DNA of 64,000 nucleotides, from the NCBI RefSeq assembly GCF_001938565.1, contig NZ_MSYM01000013.1, positions 869,496 to 933,495 on the forward strand. The letters are read 5' to 3'. The notes beneath the pieces were generated by a model, which was not told the DNA's origin, searched no databases, and saw only the letters and a list, made by a program, of their open reading frames with translations. The position numbers and the translations under genes are program-made. This document shows positions 17,983 to 26,476 of the stretch, one piece after another. The stretch's first letter is position 1, and each line of letters opens with the position of its first letter. The DNA is from Rhodoferax antarcticus ANT.BR. Its GTDB lineage: Bacteria > Pseudomonadota > Gammaproteobacteria > Burkholderiales > Burkholderiaceae_C.

Positions 17983-18954
17983 CTAAAAGTACCCATCTTT
18001 TTTACGCTTCTCCATCGACGCTTCAGAGGTTTTGTCATCCATGCGGGTGGCGCCGCGTTCGCTCACGTCAGCGGCCAGGGTTTCCAGCACGATCTGCGCG
18101 GGTGTGGCGGCCAGGCTTTCTACCGGGCAGGTGCAGGTGATGTCGCCCACGGTGCGAAAACGCACATCGCGCAACTCGGCCACTTCGCCTGGTTTTAAAG
18201 GCGTGAGTTCGGTCACCGGCACCAGCAGGCCTTTGCGCTCGACCACATCGCGCTTGTGCGTGTAGTACAGCGAGGGCAGGGCGATCTGCTCGCGGGCAAT
18301 GTATTGCCACACATCGAGCTCGGTCCAGTTGCTGATCGGGAACACGCGAAAGTGTTCGCCGGGTTGCAGTTTGGTGTTGAACAGTGTCCACAACTCAGGC
18401 CGCTGATCTTTGGGCTGCCACTGGCCGAAGCTGTCGCGGTGGCTGAAGATGCGCTCCTTGGCGCGGGCTTTTTCCTCGTCACGGCGGGCACCGCCAATCA
18501 GTGCGTCAAAGCGGAATTCTTCGATGGCTTCGAGCAGCGTGACCGACTGGTGCACGTTGCGGCTTTCGCCCGGGTGGGACAGGCGCACCGTGCCGCGTGC
18601 CATCGAGTCTTCAACGCTGCGCACAATCAGCTCGGCACCCAACTCTTTGGCGCGCAAATCACGGAAGTCGGTGACCTCATGAAAGTTGTGGCCGGTGTCA
18701 ATCATCAGCAGCGGGTAGGGAATTCTGCCGCCGGTGGCCGGGCTGCCAAAGGCTTTCTCAGCACATTTGAGCATTACCAGCGAGTCTTTGCCACCCGAGA
18801 ACAGCAGGGTCGGGCGCTCAAAGGCGGCGGCTACTTCGCGCAGGATGAAGATGGTTTCCTCTTCGAGCGCGTCCAGGTGGGCGTTGCTCAGGTGGTCGAT
18901 GTGGAGGTGGTGCGTCATGGGTTGAAGCAGGTCAGGGGCGATGGGAGCGTTCAT
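17983..18954 (-). CDS. cysD: Sulfate adenylyltransferase, catalytic subunit
   Basis: CysD is the ATP-sulfurylase small subunit of the PAPS-reductase/ATP pyrophosphatase fold. 323 residues from ATG 18954. The PP-loop SGGKDSLVMLKCAEKAF, the HNFHEVTDFRD region and the conserved C-terminus ERGATRMDDKTSEASMEKRK (followed by KDGYF) are all seen. An in-frame extension further upstream lacks homology and is rejected. An internal Met (MTHHLHIDHL) is an alternative start. Works with CysN in cytoplasmic sulfate activation. Confidence 0.94.
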   Translation of the reverse strand: MNAPIAPDLLQPMTHHLHIDHLSNAHLDALEEETIFILREVAAAFERPTLLFSGGKDSLVMLKCAEKAFGSPATGGRIPYPLLMIDTGHNFHEVTDFRDLRAKELGAELIVRSVEDSMARGTVRLSHPGESRNVHQSVTLLEAIEEFRFDALIGGARRDEEKARAKERIFSHRDSFGQWQPKDQRPELWTLFNTKLQPGEHFRVFPISNWTELDVWQYIAREQIALPSLYYTHKRDVVERKGLLVPVTELTPLKPGEVAELRDVRFRTVGDITCTCPVESLAATPAQIVLETLAADVSERGATRMDDKTSEASMEKRKKDGYF

Positions 18955-19190
18955 GTTTGAATTGTCACTCTGTAGATAGTCAAATGATGGGTCGCTGGAT
19001 GTCGATGGCAGTGTTTGGCAGACATTGGGTTTCTGGCTCGCTGACATGCTGGCGGATTGGCTGGGCCACAGGGTCTTGGGCTGGGGGCCCAACAGACCAC
19101 GCGCTGCCACCACCTCACTCAGGCGCTCAACCTCAGTGCCCATACGCTGAAAAATTGTTAGCTGCGAAGATATCCGCATCAACAGGGTGT

Positions 19191-19931
19191 TCACTGACCA
19201 GCCTTCACATGCAGACCACACTCTTTAGCCGATTCGTCTTCCCACCACCAACGCCCAGCGCGAAAGTCTTCGCCCAGACTGATGGCGCGGGTGCACGGGG
19301 CGCAACCGATGCTGGGGTAAAACTGGTCATGCAGCGGGTTGTAGTCGACATGGTTTTCAGCAATGTAAAACCACACATCGCCCCAAGTCCAGTTGGCCAG
19401 CGGGTTGAATTTGACGCGGCTGGCGTCTAAGGTATCGATCAGCGGCACCTCGGCGCGGGCGCCTGATTGCTCGCGCCGCAGGCCGGTGATCCAGGCTGCC
19501 TTGCCTGCCAATGCTCGCCCCAGCGGCTCCATCTTGCGGATTTGGCAACAGGCTTTGCGCAGGTCGATGCTCTTGTACATCGCGTCTTTTCCTTCACGCG
19601 CCACAAACTGCAGCACCGATTCGTTGACCGGGGTAAAAACCTCGACCGGCACCCGTGAGTTCGCCTTCAGGCGCTGCAATAAAGCGAGCGTCTGCGGATG
19701 CAACTGGCCGGTTTCCAGCACAAATATGCCGATGTTGAGCTGCAACTGGTTCACCAGATGGGCCAGCACCATGTCTTCGGCGCCCAGGCTGCAGGCCAGG
19801 GTGATGCGCGGAGCAACGCCTGGTCTGCCGGGTGCGTAATCCTGGGTGGCCTGTTGCAGCAGGGCCGTGGCCTGCGCCAATTTGGTATCAAAAGTGGCGC
19901 TGGCCCGGGCGTTCAGCAAGACAGCGTTCAT
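19191..19931 (-). CDS. cysH: Assimilatory adenylylsulfate (APS) reductase
   Basis: 246 residues of the PAPS-reductase fold. It carries the paired cysteines CCQIRK and the downstream CAPC (IGCAPCTRAISLGEDFRAGR). This CC...CxxC set binds a [4Fe-4S] cluster and marks APS rather than PAPS reductases, so the pathway goes from APS directly to sulfite without a CysC kinase. The C-terminal catalytic ECGLHVK cysteine is present. The start overlaps the stop of the DUF934 gene by four bases, showing translational coupling. Confidence 0.92.
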   Translation of the reverse strand: MNAVLLNARASATFDTKLAQATALLQQATQDYAPGRPGVAPRITLACSLGAEDMVLAHLVNQLQLNIGIFVLETGQLHPQTLALLQRLKANSRVPVEVFTPVNESVLQFVAREGKDAMYKSIDLRKACCQIRKMEPLGRALAGKAAWITGLRREQSGARAEVPLIDTLDASRVKFNPLANWTWGDVWFYIAENHVDYNPLHDQFYPSIGCAPCTRAISLGEDFRAGRWWWEDESAKECGLHVKAGQ

Positions 19932-20350
19932 GCAGCGGCTCCGGTGGGTCTTGGCAGCGTGTCAGCAGAGAACAGCGGTGCGAGGTGCGCCGCGTCACCC
20001 TGGTAAAAATCGCCAAACCGGGCCAGCTCGCGCTGCGCTGTCGCCAGGTTTTGGTCCGCGCGCAGCACGGCGGCATTGAAGCCACTGCGTTGCATCAGCT
20101 GCAACTGGTCTACCAGCACGTCGCCTGTGGCGCGCAACTCGCCCTGAAAGCCAAGACGGCGGCGCAGCAAAAACGCCTGGCTGTAGGCGCGCCCGTCGGT
20201 GAACTTGGGGAAATGCAGGTCAATGCGCTCGATGCCTGTGAGGTCCAGCTCAGCGGGGTTGGCATCGTTGGCAAGTTGTAAGACATTTTGGCTTAAAGCC
20301 CCCGTAGATGCTGCGCAGGCAGCTATTAAGTTAATAGTATTTTGTATCAT
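19928..20350 (-). CDS. DUF934 family protein of the sulfate-assimilation operon
   Basis: About 140 residues. Family core DLTGIERIDLHFPKFTDGRA and GELRATGDVLVDQLQLMQR. DUF934 genes sit beside cysI and cysH in many proteobacteria. Their biochemical role is not firmly known; an accessory role for the sulfite reductase or its electron supply is an inference from context. The N-terminus (INLIAACAASTGALSQN) is encoded by dispersed repeat copy 8, so the start at ATG 20350 is uncertain. ATGA overlap with cysH downstream. Confidence 0.85.
   Translation of the reverse strand: MIQNTINLIAACAASTGALSQNVLQLANDANPAELDLTGIERIDLHFPKFTDGRAYSQAFLLRRRLGFQGELRATGDVLVDQLQLMQRSGFNAAVLRADQNLATAQRELARFGDFYQGDAAHLAPLFSADTLPRPTGAAA
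20286..20340 (-). repeat. Dispersed hairpin repeat, copy 8 (N-terminus of the DUF934 gene)
   Basis: Minus-orientation, diverged copy (GTAGATGCTGCGCAGGCAGC) translated as the first residues of the DUF934 protein. Confidence 0.6.
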
Positions 20351-20449
20351 GACAATGGCTAACTTTAAGATGTCAGTTGAAGGCAGTGGCCGCCACTGTG
20401 CTGGCAATGACAATGCTTTGGTGCGCCTTTGCCGAGGGTTGCATGCGGC

Positions 20450-22267
20450 TTAGTCCGTCAACGCATCGGCGCTGTTCATGTGCACATTCACCACTTTGCC
20501 GCCTTCACGCGTCTCATGGCGGGCCGCCTCAGCGGTGGCTTTGAACGGTGCCAACCCAAGGCGGCGCACGCAGGTGATAAACGGCTCACCTATGCGGCGG
20601 TAAACGCGGTAAGTCTCAAGCAGCGCTTGCACCACGTCGGCCACCTCACTGGCTGCAAACGACGGGCCGATGACCTTGCCCGGTGTGGCCGCGCCCGATA
20701 GCGTGGTGCCGTCCGAGCCGCCGATTGACACCTGATACCACTCGCGGCCGTCCTTGTCCACGCCGAGCACGCCAATGTGCCCGCTATGGTGATGGCCGCA
20801 GGAGTTGATGCAGCCGCTGATGTGCAGGTCCACGCGCCCCAGGTCAAACAGCTCGTCTAGGTCGGCAAAGCGCTCGGTGATCGATTCGGCAATCGGGATG
20901 GAGCGCGCGTTGGCCAGCGCGCAAAAGTCGCCTCCCGGGCAGGCGATCATGTCGGTCAGCAGGCCGATATTGGCACGCGCCAAGCCGAGCGCGCGCGCCG
21001 CCTGCCACAGCGCAGGCAGGTCTTCTACGCGCACCCAGGGCAGCAGCAGGTTTTGTTGGTGGGTGACGCGCGCCTCGCCAGCGCTGAAACGCTCAGCCAG
21101 ATCGGCAGCGGCGTCAAGCTGGTCGGCGGTGGCGTCGCCCGGGGCGAAGCCCAGGCGCTTGAAGGACAGCGTGACCGCGCGCAACGCCGGGTTTTTGTGC
21201 GCCTGCACGTTTTGCGCCTGCCAACGCGCGAGGGCAGGCTGATCCTTGGCAGTGATCTCGAATGCTTTGTTTTCTGTAGCTACTTCCGCTTGACTGATAA
21301 GGGCTGGTGGCTGAAATGACGCTGAAATTCTGTGCAGCTCCGCCTGCGTAATGCTGTGCTGGCCGCCGTCGTTGTCGACGATCGCCTGGTACTCGGCGTT
21401 GACCTCGTTGGCAAAATTCTCGCCCTCTGCCTTGACCAAGATCTTGATGCGCGCCTTGTACATGTTGTCGCGCCGGCCCCAGCGGTTGTAGACGCGCACC
21501 ACGGCTTCGAGGTAGTTGAGGATTTGGTTCCAGGGCAGAAACTCACGCATCGTACGCCCAATCATCGGTGTGCGGCCCATGCCGCCGCCCACCAGCACCT
21601 TGAAGCCAACCTGGCCGTCGGCGTCATGCAGCAGTTGCAGCCCGACATCGTGCCAGCCGATGGCCGCGCGGTCTTCTAAGGCGCCGGTCACAGCCAACTT
21701 GAACTTGCGCGGCAAAAACGCAAACTCCGGGTGCAGCGTGCTCCACTGGCGCAGGATTTCGCAATACGGGCGCGGGTCGATCAACTCGTCGGGCGCAATA
21801 CCCGCCAGGGCATCGCTGGTGATGTTGCGGATGCAGTTGCCGCTGGTCTGGATGCCGTGCATGTCGGCGGTGGCCAGCAGGTCCATCACGTCGGCGCTCT
21901 TGGTCAACGGTATCCAGTTGAACTGCACGTTTTGGCGTGTCGTGAAGTGACCATAGCCGGTGGGCAAATGGGGCGTGCCCAATTGCGCTTGCATTTGGGT
22001 AGCAATGCCATAGACCTCGGCGCTGGGCTGGTCAAACTCGCGGGCGATGCGGGCCAGAACCCGTAACTGTCGGCTGGCCAACTCGCCGTAGGGCACGGCC
22101 ACGCGCAGCATCGGCGCGTACCGCTGCACGTACCAGCCGTTTTGCAGGCGCAGCGGGCGAAAGTCGTCATCGGTCAGCTCGCCACGCTGGTTGCGCGCCA
22201 GCTGGTCGCGGTATTGCGCCGCACGCTGGCGGATGAAATGGCGGTCAAAGTCGGTGTATTGGTACAT
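20450..22267 (-). CDS. cysI: Sulfite reductase hemoprotein (nitrite/sulfite reductase family)
   Basis: 605 residues of the siroheme/[4Fe-4S] sulfite reductase family, reducing sulfite to sulfide with six electrons. N-terminal half: PTGYGHFTTRQNVQFNWIPL and GNCIRNIT. C-terminal half: CPGGDFCALANARS and the cluster ligands SGCINSCGHHHSGHIGVLG. Dispersed repeat copy 9 is read through between the two ferredoxin-like halves (ALISQAEVATENKAF). It lies 100 bp upstream of the DUF934 gene on the same strand and probably shares its transcript. A separate flavoprotein subunit is not visible nearby, so the electron donor is likely ferredoxin or unlinked. Confidence 0.92.
   Translation of the reverse strand: MYQYTDFDRHFIRQRAAQYRDQLARNQRGELTDDDFRPLRLQNGWYVQRYAPMLRVAVPYGELASRQLRVLARIAREFDQPSAEVYGIATQMQAQLGTPHLPTGYGHFTTRQNVQFNWIPLTKSADVMDLLATADMHGIQTSGNCIRNITSDALAGIAPDELIDPRPYCEILRQWSTLHPEFAFLPRKFKLAVTGALEDRAAIGWHDVGLQLLHDADGQVGFKVLVGGGMGRTPMIGRTMREFLPWNQILNYLEAVVRVYNRWGRRDNMYKARIKILVKAEGENFANEVNAEYQAIVDNDGGQHSITQAELHRISASFQPPALISQAEVATENKAFEITAKDQPALARWQAQNVQAHKNPALRAVTLSFKRLGFAPGDATADQLDAAADLAERFSAGEARVTHQQNLLLPWVRVEDLPALWQAARALGLARANIGLLTDMIACPGGDFCALANARSIPIAESITERFADLDELFDLGRVDLHISGCINSCGHHHSGHIGVLGVDKDGREWYQVSIGGSDGTTLSGAATPGKVIGPSFAASEVADVVQALLETYRVYRRIGEPFITCVRRLGLAPFKATAEAARHETREGGKVVNVHMNSADALTD
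21272..21316 (+). repeat. Dispersed hairpin repeat, copy 9 (inside cysI)
   Basis: Plus-orientation copy (GTAGCTACTTCCGCTT, GATAAGGGCTGGTGGC) kept in frame in the central linker of CysI. Confidence 0.7.
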
Positions 22268-22274
22268 CAGAAAT

Positions 22275-22325
22275 GTTGCTTCAGGCCGTTATACAGGTTG
22301 CGCTTATAGCTATGAATAAAATAGT
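22275..22325 (-). repeat. Dispersed hairpin repeat, copy 10
   Basis: Minus-orientation copy (CTTCAGGCCGTTATACAGGT, GCGCTTATAGCTATG) in the 65-bp gap between the TauE-like gene and cysI. Confidence 0.65.
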
Positions 22326-22332
22326 AATTGTG

Positions 22333-23124
22333 TCAAATGCTGATCAGCTTGACTCCGGCATAGCCGATCAGCAGCGAAAGCAGGGAGCGTATCAGCCGCT
22401 CAGGCACCTTTGTCATGAAGTGCGAGCCCAGCCAGATGCCCGGCAGCGAGCCGATCAGCAGCAGGCCCAGCATGCGCCAGTCCACCGAGCCCAGCGACGC
22501 ATGGCCCAGGCCCGCCACCAGCGTTAGCGGCACCGCGTAGGCAATGTCGGCGGCCACAATGCGCGGCAGCGCCAGCATCGGGTAAAGCAGCATCAGCACC
22601 GTCACGCCAATGGCCCCGGCACCCACTGAGGTGATCGACACCAGCGTGCCAATCACCGCGCCAAACAGCAGCGGCAGGCTCCAGTGCTGGGCGGTGGCAG
22701 CCTGCGCCTCTTGCCCGGGGGCGACGCGCAGCGGCGCTGCCTTGCTGCGCACCGCCTTATAAAGCGTGGCGGCAGCGGTCAGCAGCAGGGCGACGCCCAG
22801 CGTAGAGGTGATCAGGTGTTGCACCGCCGGGTCAGCTGGCCCCATGGTCTTGAGCACCCACAGGGTGATCAGCGCCGCCGGAATACTGCCGGCCGACAAA
22901 TGCAACACCACCCGCCAAGGGATCAGGCGGGAGCGGGCCAGCGACAGGGTGCCGCCCATTTTGGTGAACGCGGCAAACAGCAGGTCGGTGCCCACCGCCA
23001 TGTGCGGCTTGACGCCAAACGCAAAAATCAGCAGCGGCGTCATCAGTGAGCCGCCGCCGACACCGGTCAAGCCGACCACGGTGCCAACACAAAAGCCAGC
23101 GAAGATGAAAGCGATTTCTTGCAT
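22333..23124 (-). CDS. TauE/SafE-family permease (probable sulfite or sulfur-compound exporter)
   Basis: 263 residues with about eight hydrophobic segments. The family-typical N-terminal GLTGVGGGSLMTPLLIFAFG and the repeat-half counterpart SITSVGAGAIGVTVLMLL are present. It is the first gene of the cys cluster on the minus strand, 65 bp before cysI. By context it may export sulfite or another sulfur anion, or import a sulfur source; the family does both. An AT-rich promoter zone with the palindrome AAAACGCCGTTTT (23200-23212) lies upstream. Confidence 0.85.
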   Translation of the reverse strand: MQEIAFIFAGFCVGTVVGLTGVGGGSLMTPLLIFAFGVKPHMAVGTDLLFAAFTKMGGTLSLARSRLIPWRVVLHLSAGSIPAALITLWVLKTMGPADPAVQHLITSTLGVALLLTAAATLYKAVRSKAAPLRVAPGQEAQAATAQHWSLPLLFGAVIGTLVSITSVGAGAIGVTVLMLLYPMLALPRIVAADIAYAVPLTLVAGLGHASLGSVDWRMLGLLLIGSLPGIWLGSHFMTKVPERLIRSLLSLLIGYAGVKLISI

Positions 23125-23552
23125 GGGGCGGACTTTAGGCGTAAGACTTTATATTTCAAACTACATTGTGGTGATTAGGTTAGATGAATATGAATATATA
23201 AAACGCCGTTTTAGTTTCAGATAGATAGCGCGCTGAAGGGTGGCCCTGCAGGTTCAGTGCATGCCGCTTTGGGAAATTTGAAACCCTGCGTCGGGGGTGG
23301 CATTTGCCTCCAATGTGCATCCTAAACTGTTGAAGGTGGGTGGTGGGGTTGGCGGGCGCAGGCTCAATTCGCGTGGCGTGATTGGCTGCGTGCCAAGGCT
23401 GGTGGCAAAACTCGGACGTCTGTCCAACTTAAGACCTCACCCGCGAGCAAGCCGGAAAACGGCAACCCCGGCGCCTGCCTGGCGCTCGTCGGCCAGCAAC
23501 TGGCCTGCTGCCCCCTGCGTCGCACGCCCCACCTGCCAGCGATAATTGCGCC
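23125..23552. other. Divergent intergenic region between the TauE-like gene and rlmB
   Basis: The first 100 bp are strongly AT-rich (23145-23225) and contain a 13-bp palindrome at 23200-23212, likely the promoter/operator of the sulfur cluster; a CysB-type site is possible but unproven. The rest (23230-23550) is GC-rich and holds no gene that I can support. Confidence 0.5.
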
Positions 23553-24329
23553 ATGTCTACTCCCAAAGTTCTGTTCGGCTTTCATGCCGTGGGCGTGCGC
23601 CTGAAAACTGCACCCAAATCCGTTGTCGAAATTTTTGTTGATCCGACGCGCCGCGATGCGCGCATGCGGCAATTTGTTGACAAGGCGAAAGAAGCTGGCG
23701 TGCGCCTGATTGAGGCTGACGGCATGCGCTTGGCCAAAATGTGTGGCAGCCACGGCCACCAGGGTGTGGCTGCGCGGGTGCATGAGCTGGCCCAGGTCAC
23801 CTCACTCGATGAATTGCTGGAGCAGCTCGAAGCCGCCAATGCCGACAAACCCCCGGCAGAGCGCACGCAGCCGCTGATTCTGGTGCTTGACGGCGTGACC
23901 GATCCGCACAACCTGGGCGCCTGCCTGCGCGTGGCCGATGGCGCCGGCGTGCAGGCGGTGATTGCGCCCAAGGACCACGCAGCGGGCATCAACGCCACCG
24001 TGGCCAAAGTGGCCAGCGGCGCGGCAGAAACCGTGCCGTATTTCATGGTGACCAACCTGGCGCGCACTTTGAACGAGCTCAAGGAGCGCAACATCTGGAT
24101 CATCGGCACCAGCGATGTGGCACCGCGCACGCTCTACCAAGCTGACCTGAAAGGCCCAGTCGCGCTAGTACTCGGGGCTGAAGGCGACGGCATGCGCGCG
24201 CTCACCGCCAAAACCTGCGACGAGCTGGTGAGCATTCCGATGCGCGGTGCGGTGGAGAGCCTGAATGTGTCCGTGGCCAGCGGCGTGTGCCTGTACGAGG
24301 CGCTGCGCCAGCGAACCAGCCCGGCGTGA
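23553..24329 (+). CDS. rlmB: 23S rRNA (guanosine-2'-O)-methyltransferase
   Basis: 258 residues of the SpoU/TrmH SPOUT family, which methylates G2251 in the peptidyl-transferase centre. It has an N-terminal substrate-binding domain (FGFHAVGVRLKTAP). The three SpoU motifs are LVLDGVTDPHNLGACLRVAD (motif 1), VALVLGAEGDGMRALT (motif 2) and IPMRGAVESLNVSVASGVCLYEALRQR (motif 3, which contributes to the trefoil knot). Slightly longer than E. coli RlmB. Stands alone. Confidence 0.94.
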   Translation: MSTPKVLFGFHAVGVRLKTAPKSVVEIFVDPTRRDARMRQFVDKAKEAGVRLIEADGMRLAKMCGSHGHQGVAARVHELAQVTSLDELLEQLEAANADKPPAERTQPLILVLDGVTDPHNLGACLRVADGAGVQAVIAPKDHAAGINATVAKVASGAAETVPYFMVTNLARTLNELKERNIWIIGTSDVAPRTLYQADLKGPVALVLGAEGDGMRALTAKTCDELVSIPMRGAVESLNVSVASGVCLYEALRQRTSPA

Positions 24330-24333
24330 TGCT

Positions 24334-24385
24334 TTTGATTTGATAGCTACTGGCGCTTTATCTATAAGGGCCAGAGCCTAAAAAG
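24334..24385 (+). repeat. Dispersed hairpin repeat, copy 11
   Basis: Plus-orientation copy (GATAGCTACTGGCGCTTTAT, ATAAGGGCCAGAGCC) just after the rlmB stop, between convergent genes. It may act as terminator-like structure. Confidence 0.85.
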
Positions 24386-24432
24386 ACCTATAACTGGAAA
24401 AGTCCCGCTTCATAGACTTATTTTGCGTAGGT

Positions 24433-24912
24433 CTACTTCACCGGAATCGGCTGGTTGATGGGAACCGCCACCGCAGTCACGCTGTTTTTCGGGCTGCCGT
24501 CAATCAGTTTGTCGGAGTACACCAGATACACCAGCGTGTTGCGCTTGACGTCCACCATGCGCACCACCCGCACATGTTTGAAGAGAATAGACGAGCGGGT
24601 GTTGAACACCTCGTCCTGTTTGTCAATCTTGTCCTTGAAACTGATCGGCCCGACCTGGCGGCAGGCCACGGAAGCGTCTGACGTGTCTTCGGCCAGGCCC
24701 AGCGCACCGCTGTAGCCGCCGGTTTTAGCGTGCGACAGGTAGCAGGCCACGCCAATAACTACGGGGTCGTCAAACACGTCAACCACCACTTTGTCGTTGG
24801 GGCTCAGCAGTTTGAAGGTGGTGCTGACGCCACCAATGGTTTCGGCGCTGGCGCACAGCGCTGCCCCGGCCAGCGTCAGCAGGGCACAGGTTTGCAAGAA
24901 GGTTTGTTTCAT
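24433..24912 (-). CDS. creA: CreA-family periplasmic protein
   Basis: 159 residues. It has a clear signal peptide (MKQTFLQTCALLTLAGAALC, then ASAET) followed by the CreA core: FKLLSPNDKVVVDVFDDPVV, then CYLSHAKTGGYSG, EDTSDASVACRQVGPI and VYLVYSDKLIDGSPKNS. Function is not established; in E. coli the gene neighbours the creBCD carbon-source regulators, which are absent here. Start at ATG 24912 places the signal peptide at the N-terminus, so the longer upstream frame is rejected. Confidence 0.87.
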   Translation of the reverse strand: MKQTFLQTCALLTLAGAALCASAETIGGVSTTFKLLSPNDKVVVDVFDDPVVIGVACYLSHAKTGGYSGALGLAEDTSDASVACRQVGPISFKDKIDKQDEVFNTRSSILFKHVRVVRMVDVKRNTLVYLVYSDKLIDGSPKNSVTAVAVPINQPIPVK

Positions 24913-25093
24913 GGGTGTGTGCGATGTTGGGGTAAAACTGGTTCGGTTGGCAAAACGCTGCCTGACACCTTGTACCACGGTGTCAAATGCGTGCTTCGGT
25001 TGCGGGTAAAGGGTCAGCACGGTAGACCAGCGCCGGTGGATGAGCAGCGGATCTTCACCAAAATCTAGTTCTCTGATTTGCGCTCATCAGATG

Positions 25094-25693
25094 TTAGACC
25101 CAGCCAAACCAGCCCAGCAGCGCGCCAGCGGCCAGCAGCCACAGCAAATGCAGCTTGCTGCGCCAAATCACCAGCGCACTGACGATAGACACCAGCCACA
25201 GCGGCCAGCTGGCCCCTGTTTTGCCCAGATTGACGCTCAAAATCCAGCCGGTGGACAGCAGCAGCGCAATCACCACCGGTGCCATGCCCTGCTTGAAGGC
25301 ACGCACCGCACGCAGCTCACGGTTTTTGTGCGCCCAGCGTGAGCTCAGCAGCGTCAGCGTGGTGCTGGGCAACAAGACCCCCAACATGGTGACGCTCATG
25401 CCGGCCAGGCCATAGGCCCAAGCCAGGGTGCTGCCAGCAGCTGCCCCACTGGCGTTGAGCCCGACATGCCAGCCAAACAGCGCGACAAACAGCACATTGG
25501 GCCCTGGTGCGGCCTGAGCCAGCGCCACCGAGGTGCTGAATTGGGTGTCCAGCAGCCAGTGGTTCTCGTCCACCAGGGTGCGGTGCATGTCGGGCAGGGT
25601 GCTGACCGCGCCACCAATTGCCAGCAAAGAGAGTGACAAAAAGTGCGTCAGCAGTGATACCCAGTCGGCGGCAGTCAGGCTGATGGTCATCAT
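25094..25693 (-). CDS. Chromate transporter, second half (ChrA family)
   Basis: About 199 residues with five to six membrane segments. Family features are the FLSLSLLAIGGAVSTLPDMHR and AQAAPGPNVLFVALFGWHVG signatures. ChrA proteins of this kind are encoded as two adjacent short genes, each one half of the pseudo-twofold transporter. This half begins one base after the stop of the preceding half. Role: export or exchange of chromate or sulfate-like oxyanions, which fits the nearby sulfur genes but is not evidence of chromium resistance. Confidence 0.85.
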   Translation of the reverse strand: MMTISLTAADWVSLLTHFLSLSLLAIGGAVSTLPDMHRTLVDENHWLLDTQFSTSVALAQAAPGPNVLFVALFGWHVGLNASGAAAGSTLAWAYGLAGMSVTMLGVLLPSTTLTLLSSRWAHKNRELRAVRAFKQGMAPVVIALLLSTGWILSVNLGKTGASWPLWLVSIVSALVIWRSKLHLLWLLAAGALLGWFGWV

Positions 25694-25694
25694 G

Positions 25695-26471
25695 CTAGTG
25701 CCGCCCCGGTGGCCCTGGTGGCTTTTTGGCACCCGGACCTGTTCCTTGGCCTGTTCCTAGGCCAGATCCTTGACCTTTTCCTTGACCTTTTCCTTGATCG
25801 GCTCCCGTGTCAGCTCCAGGGCCAGTTCCGGGGCCAGCTTCCCGGTCACGGCCTTTGCCACTACCTTGGTTGTTTTGCCCCAGCAAGCGGTAAGCCCACA
25901 CCGCTGCCAAGCCGCCCAGGCCTGCCAGCACCCAGATCAGGCGCACGCGCAGCAGGGCAATAGCTATAAACGTAAGAGCTATCAACGCATACTGCATCTG
26001 GGCTGGAAGCACATTTTTCTTTAAAGACGGCAACAGCTTCAGGCCTGCTGCCGCAATCATCCCCGCAGCTGCCGCAGCCATGCCGCGCATGGCGCCTTGC
26101 GTCTGCGGGTGATCTGCCACCCCGGCCAACAGCGTGGCCAGTATTAGAACGATCAGCAGCGGAAAGGTCAGTAGCCCAGCCAGCGCCACCAGCGCACCCC
26201 GCCAGCCAAAGTAGCGGTCGCCCAGCATCACCGCAAGGTTTACCACATTGGCACCCGGCAGCACCTGCGCCACTGCCCATTCTTCGACAAACTCTTCCCG
26301 GCTCAGCCAGCGCCGCTTGTCGACCAGCTCGTGCTGCACCACCGCCAACACGCCGCCAAAACCCTGCAACGCCAGCCAACTGAACGCCCAGAACAGTTGG
26401 CCCAGAGACAGCGGGCGAGAGCGGCCCAGATTCGACGGGTCGCCGTCTTGCATGTCGGAAAAGTTGGTCAT
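25695..26471 (-). CDS. Chromate transporter, first half (ChrA family) with repetitive C-terminal tail
   Basis: About 258 residues. Membrane domain: FWAFSWLALQGFGGVLAVVQ, EEFVEEWAVAQVLPGANVVN, LGDRYFGWRGALVALAGLLT. After residue about 190 the protein leaves the family and ends in a Gly/Lys/Gln/Thr-rich repetitive tail (GADQGKGQGKGQGSGLGTGQ and following) encoded by 12-nt and 6-nt tandem repeats, probably disordered. Dispersed repeat copy 12 lies near 25958-25993 in the last membrane region. ATG 26480 is an alternative start nine bases upstream. Confidence 0.82.
   Translation of the reverse strand: MTNFSDMQDGDPSNLGRSRPLSLGQLFWAFSWLALQGFGGVLAVVQHELVDKRRWLSREEFVEEWAVAQVLPGANVVNLAVMLGDRYFGWRGALVALAGLLTFPLLIVLILATLLAGVADHPQTQGAMRGMAAAAAGMIAAAGLKLLPSLKKNVLPAQMQYALIALTFIAIALLRVRLIWVLAGLGGLAAVWAYRLLGQNNQGSGKGRDREAGPGTGPGADTGADQGKGQGKGQGSGLGTGQGTGPGAKKPPGPPGRH
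25735..25850 (-). repeat. Tandem 6/12-nt repeats in the ChrA C-terminal tail
   Basis: Recurrent CTTGACCTTTTC and related units (plus strand) give Gly-Lys-Gly-Gln dipeptide repeats. The blocks are less regular than in recC. Confidence 0.75.
25958..25993 (+). repeat. Dispersed hairpin repeat, copy 12 (weak, inside ChrA half)
   Basis: Partial copy (AATAGCTATAAACGTAAGAG) retained in frame. Only the AGCTA part is well conserved, so this is the least certain of the coding copies. Confidence 0.4.
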
Positions 26472-26476
26472 ACCCC

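Noticed and set aside
17616..18038. Open frame of about 140 residues on the minus strand between cysN and cysD
   Set aside because: It overlaps the end of cysD, has no domain and an odd composition. It is more likely a chance frame through an interspersed element.
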